Below are positions 1-4,820 of a stretch of 6,893 nucleotides of DNA, piece after piece. The position numbers were made by a program, and so were the translations under genes. Numbering within the stretch: position 1 is the stretch's first letter; every line of letters starts with the position of its first letter. The notes under the pieces were generated by a model, which had not been told where the DNA came from, ran no database searches, and saw only the letters and a program-made list of their open reading frames with translations. Source of the stretch: Acidimicrobiia bacterium (GTDB lineage Bacteria > Actinomycetota > Acidimicrobiia > Spongiisociales > UBA5794). The DNA lies in NCBI GenBank assembly GCA_013003515.1, contig JABDIW010000162.1, positions 1 to 6,893 on the forward strand, given 5' to 3'.

Positions 1-1172
1 ATGCCCTGGACGTCGATGCCGATCTCCAGCATCCGGCGCAGCAGCGGCTTGATGTCATGTCCGATCAAGCGGACATCAGGGTCGGCCAACACAGGTGCCA
101 GGGCGTCCATGCCACTCGCGGGAACAAGCGTGACGGCGTCCGATTCGGGCACGGCGACAATCACCCCGGCCAGCTCACCACCGTCGTGCACCGCCTCGAC
201 AACCAGGCCCGCCGCCGACGCAGCGACCTCGGCGATTCGGCCGGCGTCCAGTTCGGTAGCGACCTCCACATCGATCGCGACTGCTTCGGTGCCGCTGCTC
301 TCCCCGCCGACCTCGAGAAGGCGGTCCCACAGGCTGCGAAAGGTGAGAGCATCGAACACCTCACGCACCCGTCCCTTGTCCCACTCGTGCCACACGTAGG
401 TTTCGGGTTCGGTCGTGCCAGGGACGACGTCCGTCAAAGTCATGAGGGTCCGATTGAGCATGACCTGCTCCTCGGCAGCCGAGAGGTTCTCGGAGAGCTT
501 GGGGCTCTGCTCGTCTACGGCAGCGAACACTCCCTCGAGCGACCCATACGCGTTGACGAGACCGGCGGCGCGCTTCTCCCCCACACCGGGGACCCCGGGG
601 AGGTTGTCGGAGGTGTCACCGCGAAGTGCGGCGTACTCCACGTATTGACCGGGCGTGACGTCGTAGCGCTCCTTCACCCAGGCCGCGTCGGCCCGAACCA
701 CGTCCGAGATCCCTCGCCTCGTGTAGAGAACCGTCACGTTGTCGTCGATGAGCTGGAACGCATCGCGGTCGCCGGTGACGATGAGGACCCGCCATCCAGC
801 CGATGCCGCGGCACGCGCCAGGGTGGCGATGACGTCGTCGGCCTCGAAACCCTCCACGCCGAGCTGGGCGACGTCCATGGCGTCGAGCACCTCTCGGATC
901 AGCGGTAGCTGGCTGCTGAACAGATCGGGAGCCGATTCTCGCTGCGCCTTGTATTCCACGTACTGCTCGTGGCGAAACGTCGGTCCCTTGAGGTCCCAGG
1001 CGACGGCGAGGGCATCGGGATGCTCGTCACCGAGCAGCTTGATCAGCATCGAGGTGAACCCGTAGACCGCGTTGGTCACCTGGCCAGCCGGCGTCGCCAT
1101 GTCCGACGGAAGCGCATAGAAGGCGCGGTAGGCGAGACTGTGTCCGTCGAGGAGGGCAAGTGTCCGGGTCAT
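1..1172 (-). CDS. polA: DNA polymerase I, N-terminal part (5'-nuclease domain and start of degenerate 3'-5' exonuclease domain), cut by window edge
   Basis: DNA polymerase I removes RNA primers and fills gaps in lagging-strand synthesis and excision repair. I translated this frame directly: it opens with MTRTLALLDGHSLAYRAFYA and stays open for 390 codons to the window's left edge, so roughly the last 500 residues, including the polymerase domain, lie outside. The 5'-nuclease (FEN-type) domain fills residues 1 to about 285. Its metal-binding acids are all visible: D9, D60, E110/D112/D113 in GFEADDV, D135/D137 in TGDRDAFQL, and D186/D189 in LRGDTSDNLPGVPGVGEK, which also begins the helix-3-turn-helix DNA clamp. 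From about residue 298 a 3'-5' exonuclease fold seems to begin, but the place of the DxE motif reads GLVVEAVHD (322-330) and the second motif reads IGHDIKPLLRRM, without the usual Asp. Proofreading is therefore probably absent, as known for several actinobacterial and Bacillus-type Pol I enzymes. The ATG at 1172 has no Shine-Dalgarno sequence but sits 7 nt behind a -10-like box. The upstream gene ends 40 bp away. Confidence 0.96.
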   Translation of the reverse strand, partial: MTRTLALLDGHSLAYRAFYALPSDMATPAGQVTNAVYGFTSMLIKLLGDEHPDALAVAWDLKGPTFRHEQYVEYKAQRESAPDLFSSQLPLIREVLDAMDVAQLGVEGFEADDVIATLARAAASAGWRVLIVTGDRDAFQLIDDNVTVLYTRRGISDVVRADAAWVKERYDVTPGQYVEYAALRGDTSDNLPGVPGVGEKRAAGLVNAYGSLEGVFAAVDEQSPKLSENLSAAEEQVMLNRTLMTLTDVVPGTTEPETYVWHEWDKGRVREVFDALTFRSLWDRLLEVGGESSGTEAVAIDVEVATELDAGRIAEVAASAAGLVVEAVHDGGELAGVIVAVPESDAVTLVPASGMDALAPVLADPDVRLIGHDIKPLLRRMLEIGIDVQG

Positions 1173-1179
1173 GGCGGGG

Positions 1180-1185
1180 AGTGTA
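1180..1185 (-). promoter_or_regulatory. Candidate -10 element for a leaderless polA transcript
   Basis: Read on the minus strand, TACACT fits the actinobacterial TANNNT -10 consensus and lies exactly 7 nt before the polA ATG at 1172. That spacing would place the transcription start on or next to the A of the start codon. The absence of any purine-rich ribosome-binding site before this ATG agrees with leaderless translation, which is common in actinobacteria. No convincing -35 box is found at 16-18 nt; a TTGACC on the same strand lies about 25 nt upstream, which is too far. Co-transcription with the upstream cluster remains possible, and the call is an inference from spacing. Confidence 0.4.
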
Positions 1186-1212
1186 CGGCCCGGCGCCCAC
1201 ACACCCCGAGGG

Positions 1213-1491
1213 TCAACCGAGGCGTGACAAGAGCTTGTCGCGTTTCGCTTCGAGTTTCTCCCGCGACGCCCGGATCCGGGATACGACCCGATCGGCTCGG
1301 TCTACGTCGCCCCTGGTGTCCTCGGCGTCCATGCGGTCGAAGGCGTGACCCGACACCGCGTAGTCGCGTTCTGCGTCGTCGTTGAGGTGCCGGTGGATCT
1401 GTGACTCCTCGAACGCCTGACGCTCCTGCTCACGAAGAGCCGCGATCTCATCGTTGAGCCGCATGATGCGCCGCTCGAGACGTCCCGCCAT
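1213..1491 (-). CDS. Small charged helical (coiled-coil-like) protein of unknown function, 92 aa
   Basis: I do not recognise this family. The product is almost entirely predictable helix with no signal peptide, membrane segment or cysteine. Residues 1-34 (MAGRLERRIMRLNDEIAALR and following) have leucine/isoleucine/methionine heptad spacing rich in Arg and Glu. A middle stretch follows with HRHLNDDAERDYAVSGHAFDRMDAED (about 34-59). A second heptad helix at 62-92 ends REKLEAKRDKLLSRLG. Two amphipathic helices joined by an acidic linker suggest a helical hairpin or dimer in the cytoplasm. The ATG at 1491 directly follows the TAG of the TadG-like gene (1494-1492), with no Shine-Dalgarno sequence, so translation probably depends on re-initiation by ribosomes that finish the upstream gene. 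polA begins 40 bp downstream. Composition and operon-like placement make it a likely real gene; its function is unknown. Confidence 0.75.
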   Translation of the reverse strand: MAGRLERRIMRLNDEIAALREQERQAFEESQIHRHLNDDAERDYAVSGHAFDRMDAEDTRGDVDRADRVVSRIRASREKLEAKRDKLLSRLG

Positions 1492-3021
1492 CTATTCGTT
1501 GATGAGCCGGATCGGTGTCCCACCGATCTGCGCGGTCCAGGTGGTCCGCTCCCGGGGGTTTGCCTTGGTGGGGTCGAACTCGTACAGGATGCTCCACCAG
1601 CAGTCGTTGGCCACCGAGCAGGTGTACGACTCGGGGATGTCGATGCGGATGTCGATCCACTGGTTGTTGTACTTCTTGGGGTCGATCTCCGTGGTGGCCG
1701 AGGCCAATCCTTGCCACTCGGCAGTGACGACGTCACACACACCGGCGGCCGGGACGACGGTCGAAACGTAGGTGACTCCGTCGGTCTCGTAGACGTCGAT
1801 GGTGCAGTTGAGACCCGCGCCGTCACCGACGATGCGCAACGTGGCGGTCCAGTAGGGGTCGTAACCCGGGTTCCCGGCATTTGCGATGTTGGCGGGTGTC
1901 GACGACACATCTCCGGCGTCGAAGAGCCGGATCACCACGCTGCGCCCGGCGTAGTACTCCTCGACCTTGGCCAGCTTGAAGGTTGGTGTAGAACCGGCCA
2001 CGGTCATGTCCATCGACATCGCGCTCAGCCCGAACACGGCTGGCTCCTCCGGTCCCGACGTTGCGGCCGAGAAACCGAATCCATTGAAGCCCGTCGAGTT
2101 GTCGACGTACACCGAGGCCACGTAGATCCCGGCGGTGGCCGACGGGTCGGCGCACACCAGGTCGGAGCCGTCACCGGCGTTGAAGGTGCCGGAGCACAAG
2201 AGGTCGCCGTTGTCGGTGAAGTCGTTGGGGGTCTCGTCAGGCTCGTAGATCTCCCACACGGTGGTGAAGCCGCTCGACGCGCCGCGGTCGCGGATCGATC
2301 CAGGAGAGTGGTGTCCGGGATCGTCGATGGTGATCGTCAGGTTGGACCCGGCGTCGGCAACGAGCACCTCGATGCCGTAGTAATAGGCGGGATCGCGGAA
2401 GTGCGGGTTGTCCGGTGTGCCGCCTGCGCCTGGACAGCTGGTGCCCTGGCTCGTCCCGCACACAGTCGAGAACGGATCGCCATTCGCCTTGAGGGCGAAC
2501 TCGCCGTTCACCGACAGCCACAGGTCGTTGATCCCGGAGCCGAACGCCGGTTCGTCGGATCCGAGCTTGAGCGGTGGCAGCTGCTCGGCGACCGCCGACC
2601 TGGTGAGGGTCTGGGTCTGCCACCCGAACACCCGGCCAAAGAACGTCCTGACGTTGGTGGAGACGGTCACCCGCACCTGATTGGCGCGATCCGGGTCACT
2701 GAACTCCTCGGGAGTCACCGTGGCGTTGACGCCATCCACCATCTCGTTGGCAGCGGCGATCGCAATCGCAGTGGTGTAGGCGTCGGTGTCCTCCCACAAA
2801 AGGTGGCCGGGCCGCGGCATGTGGACCACCGCCGCCAGTGCCGACGCCTCTGCTGCCTCTTGCACCTGGCTTCCGTTCCAATAGAACCACCCGAGGTCAA
2901 CGGCGAAAGCGGCCACGCCCATCACGACGGTCAACATGGCGGCGGCGATGACGAGGACGGCTCCCCGTTCCTCCTCGGTCTCACCGTCCGGAGCTGGCTC
3001 GACGAAGAGACGACGGATCAT
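1492..3021 (-). CDS. TadG-like protein: membrane-anchored protein with TadE/G-type N terminus and long extracytoplasmic domain, 509 aa
   Basis: The N terminus carries ERGAVLVIAAAML and then a hydrophobic helix (about 20-45) ending in VDLGWFYWNG and SQVQEAAEASALAAVV. This is the signature of the putative Flp-pilus TadE/TadG-like N-terminal domain (Tad family), where short acidic and Arg residues precede one membrane helix. Residues 46-509 would lie outside the cytoplasm. They are rich in Asp, Gly, Thr and aromatic residues, as in beta-sandwich surface proteins, and hold eight cysteines in close pairs (188/196, 276/290, 406/429, 468/474) that could form four local disulfides. A segment YYAGRSVVIRLFDAGD (356-371) resembles what I recall from other actinobacterial TadG-like proteins. 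I chose the ATG at 3021 over upstream codons because AGGAG lies 5 nt before it and because ATGA overlaps the stop of the TadE-like gene. The likely role is an accessory or minor component of a pilus-like or surface structure; the ATPase and platform genes are not nearby. A general secreted protein using a Tad-type anchor is the alternative. Confidence 0.82.
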   Translation of the reverse strand: MIRRLFVEPAPDGETEEERGAVLVIAAAMLTVVMGVAAFAVDLGWFYWNGSQVQEAAEASALAAVVHMPRPGHLLWEDTDAYTTAIAIAAANEMVDGVNATVTPEEFSDPDRANQVRVTVSTNVRTFFGRVFGWQTQTLTRSAVAEQLPPLKLGSDEPAFGSGINDLWLSVNGEFALKANGDPFSTVCGTSQGTSCPGAGGTPDNPHFRDPAYYYGIEVLVADAGSNLTITIDDPGHHSPGSIRDRGASSGFTTVWEIYEPDETPNDFTDNGDLLCSGTFNAGDGSDLVCADPSATAGIYVASVYVDNSTGFNGFGFSAATSGPEEPAVFGLSAMSMDMTVAGSTPTFKLAKVEEYYAGRSVVIRLFDAGDVSSTPANIANAGNPGYDPYWTATLRIVGDGAGLNCTIDVYETDGVTYVSTVVPAAGVCDVVTAEWQGLASATTEIDPKKYNNQWIDIRIDIPESYTCSVANDCWWSILYEFDPTKANPRERTTWTAQIGGTPIRLINE

Positions 3022-3596
3022 GAGAACTCCTGGGGCTCCATCCGGAACACCCCGGTCTCGTTCCAGCATGTGCCGATGGCCGTACCACCGGCACCGGTGC
3101 ATACGGCATCGGCGGCCGGCAAGAGGTCGGTGATCCAGATATGTGTGAAGTATGCGCGTACCCCGAGCCGATCGAGGCTGCTCGAGTCGACCGAGCGATC
3201 AGTGGGAGCCCAGTTGAACGTTCCGGTGTAGGCGGGATCGGCAGGATTGGGGCACGGGTTCCACCCGCAGCCGACCCCCGTGAATTCGTAGAAGTTGACG
3301 AATCCGGGCTCGGGAGTCCCATCGGATTTCGACTTGTAGACCCAGACCGCCTGAAGATCGTCCACCCCGGCGGCGGCCAACCCATCTTCGAGCTGCTGGA
3401 GCATGAGCCAGTCGGAGTCGGTGGCTGTGCCCGCCCGGCTCCCGACACGGGCCGCAACAGACACGGCGTTGTTGTAAGTGAGCCGGTCACGGAAGGCGAG
3501 GCCGAACTCGAGGATGCCCACCAGCAACAGGACGAACGCCACCGCAACGAGCGTGAACTCGATGAGAGTCGTGCCGTGCTCCTCGCGAAGGTCCAT
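3018..3596 (-). CDS. TadE-like pseudopilin-type membrane protein, 192 aa
   Basis: The protein starts MDLREEHGTTLIEFTLVAVA and continues with a hydrophobic helix to about residue 34 (LLLVGILEFGLAFRDRL). This matches the TadE-like family: a short charged leader, a Gly at 8, a Glu at 13 (G-x4-E-F) that resembles a prepilin-peptidase processing site, one membrane helix, then an extracytoplasmic region. TadE proteins are minor pseudopilins of Flp/Tad pili. The remainder (35-192) has four cysteines (110, 115, 166, 177) and an aromatic segment near 147-158 (RAYFTHIWITDL). The start at 3596 is preceded by GAGGAG with only 3 nt between it and the ATG. Its TGA overlaps the ATG of the TadG-like gene in ATGA, so the two are probably translated together, as partners. 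No prepilin peptidase, CpaF/TadA ATPase or TadB/C gene is in the window, so the assembly machinery must be elsewhere if it exists. Confidence 0.87.
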   Translation of the reverse strand: MDLREEHGTTLIEFTLVAVAFVLLLVGILEFGLAFRDRLTYNNAVSVAARVGSRAGTATDSDWLMLQQLEDGLAAAGVDDLQAVWVYKSKSDGTPEPGFVNFYEFTGVGCGWNPCPNPADPAYTGTFNWAPTDRSVDSSSLDRLGVRAYFTHIWITDLLPAADAVCTGAGGTAIGTCWNETGVFRMEPQEFS

Positions 3597-3661
3597 GTGC
3601 TCCTCGTCACGGTGGTCTGGCCTGCGTCCACCTGGCGGGCAACCACCCCGCGGTACCTTCG

Positions 3662-3667
3662 AGTCTA
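3662..3667 (-). promoter_or_regulatory. Weak candidate -10 box for the TadE/TadG-like cluster
   Basis: On the minus strand TAGACT matches TANNNT and lies about 65 nt before the TadE-like ATG. A poor -35 match, TTCCGA (3689-3684), is 16 nt upstream. Together they would drive a leader carrying the GAGGAG ribosome-binding site. Only three of six -35 bases match, so this is tentative. Confidence 0.25.
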
Positions 3668-3690
3668 CGGTGCCCCGCGGCTATCGGAAA

Positions 3691-3706
3691 TAGGTCGGGT
3701 GACCTA
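3691..3706. promoter_or_regulatory. 16-bp palindrome, possible operator between divergent tRNA-Leu and TadE/TadG-like genes
   Basis: TAGGTC-GGGT-GACCTA is a perfect inverted repeat with 6-bp arms and a 4-nt centre. It lies in the 123-bp gap between the minus-strand TadE-like start and the plus-strand tRNA. It overlaps the candidate tRNA -10 box (3705-3710) by two bases and sits just upstream of the candidate -35 of the TadE-like gene. Dimeric regulators bind sites of this shape, but no regulator gene is in view. It could also be chance in GC-rich DNA. Confidence 0.35.
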
Positions 3707-3710
3707 ACAT
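3705..3710 (+). promoter_or_regulatory. Candidate -10 box for the tRNA-Leu gene
   Basis: TAACAT matches TANNNT and ends 9 nt before the mature tRNA 5' end at 3720, giving a leader of only two or three nucleotides. No good -35 hexamer is seen at 16-18 nt upstream (TATCGG is the nearest), so the evidence is mainly position and the A/T-rich hexamer in a GC-rich context. Confidence 0.35.
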
Positions 3711-3719
3711 CCGGCGCCC

Positions 3720-3802
3720 GCCGGGATGGCGGAATGGTAGACGCGACGGACTCAAAATCCGTTGGGCGCAAGCCCGTGGGGGTTCGAGTCCCCCTCCCGG
3801 TA
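3720..3802 (+). tRNA. tRNA-Leu, anticodon CAA
   Basis: A complete class II tRNA folds here and reads the UUG leucine codon. The acceptor stem pairs GCCGGGA (3720-3726) with TCCCGGT (3795-3801), the first pair being G-U. The D arm has a 3-bp GCG/CGC stem (3729-3731 with 3742-3744) and loop GAATGGTAGA. The anticodon arm has stem ACGGA/TCCGT with loop CTCAAAA at 3751-3757, so the anticodon is CAA at 3753-3755. The long variable arm GGGC-GCAA-GCCC (3764-3775) is typical of Leu/Ser/Tyr tRNAs, and the sequence as a whole resembles bacterial tRNA-Leu. The T arm is GGGGG-TTCGAGT-CCCCC (3778-3794). The discriminator is A3802. The next bases are CCG, so CCA is not encoded and must be added by nucleotidyltransferase. 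It is the only plus-strand gene in the window and converges on the trp operon. Confidence 0.97.
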
Positions 3803-3803
3803 C

Positions 3804-3819
3804 CGGCCCGTGAGGGCCG
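3804..3819 (+). repeat. Hairpin 1 in the tRNA-Leu 3' trailer
   Basis: CGGCCC-GTGA-GGGCCG is a perfect 6-bp stem with a 4-nt GTGA loop, beginning two bases after the tRNA discriminator. It may shape 3' processing of the precursor or add to termination. There is no T-run after it, so it is not an intrinsic terminator alone. Confidence 0.6.
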
Positions 3820-3835
3820 TCCCGATTCGTCGGGA
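3820..3835 (+). repeat. Hairpin 2 in the tRNA-Leu 3' trailer, TTCG loop
   Basis: TCCCGA-TTCG-TCGGGA is a perfect 6-bp stem capped by a UUCG loop, closed by A-U instead of the especially stable C-G. It abuts hairpin 1 with no spacer, so both would stack in the RNA. As a symmetric inverted repeat it also forms in the minus-strand transcript that would come from read-through of trpA. Confidence 0.6.
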
Positions 3836-3845
3836 ACCTCCTATG

Positions 3846-3877
3846 GAACGGCCCCCGCTGTGAGGCGGGGGCCGTTC
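3846..3877 (+). terminator. Strong hairpin, probable intrinsic terminator of tRNA-Leu (possibly bidirectional)
   Basis: A perfect 13-bp stem, GAACGGCCCCCGC (3846-3858) paired with GCGGGGGCCGTTC (3865-3877), encloses the loop TGTGAG. On the plus strand it is followed by TCTCGAGAGG, so the T-tract is short and interrupted, as is common for terminators in GC-rich actinobacteria. Being symmetric, it could also stop minus-strand transcription coming from trpA, although that side lacks a T-run. It lies 44 bp after the tRNA end. Confidence 0.75.
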
Positions 3878-3892
3878 TCTCGAGAGGTGTTC

Positions 3893-3934
3893 GTGCCCCC
3901 GGGTGTGTGGTGCGTTCGAACCGGCTGGGGGCAC
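3893..3934. repeat. Spaced inverted repeat between tRNA terminator and trpA
   Basis: GTGCCCCC (3893-3900) and GGGGGCAC (3927-3934) form 8-bp arms around a 26-nt centre containing TTCGAA. In the minus-strand transcript it would lie about 90 nt after the trpA stop codon and could give a terminator-like or end-stabilising stem. There is no T-run on either side. The rest of the 3803-4022 gap shows no credible gene; open frames there run antisense through the tRNA. Confidence 0.45.
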
Positions 3935-4022
3935 CCCCTCGAAGGCCGAGAGAGCCACCGTCATGATGCAGCACGGCCTTGCCCTGGGGAATGAGGCTTT
4001 CCGGGGTGCGCGATCGGACTAG

Positions 4023-4820
4023 TCAGCCGTCGATGGCTGCCCGGATCTCCTCGATGAGCTGCGCCGTTGCTCGGCCTGCCTCGTCGACGTTGGCCGCTTC
4101 GAGCACTCGCCTGACGACGGCCGTCCCAACGATGATGCCATCGGCATGGGGCGCCGCAGCCGCTGCCTGCTCCGGTCCCGAGATCCCGACACCGAGTACC
4201 AACGGGATGTCGCTGAGGGATCTCACCCTCGATGACAGATGACCGACGTGGGTGCTGGCCGTACTGCGCTCACCGGTGACGCCGAGATCGGCGATGCCGT
4301 AGATGAACGTCGGCTCGGCGGCGATGACTGCTTCGAGGCGGGCGTCGGTGATGGTCGGTGAGGCGAAGAGCACCAGACCAACGCCGCTGGCACGGGCTGC
4401 CTCGGAAAACGGCTCCGCCTCGTCGACGGGCACATCCACGAAGATGACGGCATCGACCCCTGCCGCTGCCGCCCTGTCGCAGAATGCGCTCAAGCCCATG
4501 CGCAGGACCGGGTTGACGTACGTCATGAGGATGGCCGGCTTCGCTGTCGATGTGACGACCCGCTTCGAGAGCGCAAACCCGCCGTCGAGAGTCATTCCCG
4601 CATTGAGCGCCTCGAGGCCGGCACGCTGGATCACAGGTCCGTCCATCAACGGGTCGGTGTACGGGATGCCGATCTCGAAGCCGTCTGCACCTGCTGCGGA
4701 CATCGCTTCGAAGAGAGCCAGGGACGCATCGGCGCTGGGGAGTCCGGCAGTCAGGTACGGGAGGAGAAGAGTCGACCCCGTCTTTTGTGCTCGCCCGAGC
4801 GCAGCAGCGAGACCCGTCAT
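4023..4820 (-). CDS. trpA: Tryptophan synthase alpha chain, 265 aa
   Basis: The alpha subunit cleaves indole-3-glycerol phosphate to indole and glyceraldehyde-3-phosphate and passes indole through a tunnel to TrpB in the cytoplasmic alpha2-beta2 complex. The TIM-barrel motifs are in order: PYLTAGLPS (21-29), the catalytic pair E49 and D60 in FEIGIPYTDPLMDGPVIQ (the same positions as in the enteric enzyme), MTYVNPVLRMG, FVDVPVDEAEPF, GVTGERS in the flexible phosphate/closure loop, LGVGISGPEQ and the phosphate-binding DGIIVGTAVV. Length is normal for the family. The ATG at 4820 shares ATGA with the trpB stop codon and has no clear ribosome-binding site, which suggests coupling to trpB translation. 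It is the last gene of the visible operon; after its TGA comes an inverted-repeat-rich gap and the converging tRNA gene. Nothing indicates loss of function. Confidence 0.98.
   Translation of the reverse strand: MTGLAAALGRAQKTGSTLLLPYLTAGLPSADASLALFEAMSAAGADGFEIGIPYTDPLMDGPVIQRAGLEALNAGMTLDGGFALSKRVVTSTAKPAILMTYVNPVLRMGLSAFCDRAAAAGVDAVIFVDVPVDEAEPFSEAARASGVGLVLFASPTITDARLEAVIAAEPTFIYGIADLGVTGERSTASTHVGHLSSRVRSLSDIPLVLGVGISGPEQAAAAAPHADGIIVGTAVVRRVLEAANVDEAGRATAQLIEEIRAAIDG

Noticed and set aside
57..908. A 283-codon plus-strand frame opposite polA
   Set aside because: The minus strand encodes an unmistakable 5'-nuclease domain with all metal ligands; the plus frame has low-complexity composition and no motif.
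3022..3102. An extended start for the TadG-like protein, 27 residues earlier
   Set aside because: It would overlap the TadE-like gene by 85 bases and put a Trp/Arg/His-rich leader ahead of the normal Tad N terminus. The ATG at 3021 has AGGAG and the ATGA overlap.
1711..3231. A 506-codon open frame on the plus strand opposite the TadG-like gene
   Set aside because: It is the mirror of a recognised gene in GC-rich DNA, where antisense frames stay open by codon bias. Its product is rich in Gly, Arg, Val and His without any domain, and it runs through the TadG-like start and into the TadE-like gene.
3681..3974. A 97-codon minus-strand frame across the tRNA region
   Set aside because: It reads the tRNA-Leu gene backwards and gives the well-known spurious peptide pattern GGGLEPPRACAQRIL that arises antisense to tRNA-Leu genes.
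3734..3994. An 86-codon plus-strand frame starting inside the tRNA
   Set aside because: It begins within the D loop of the tRNA and passes through the terminator hairpin; no ribosome-binding site or recognisable composition.
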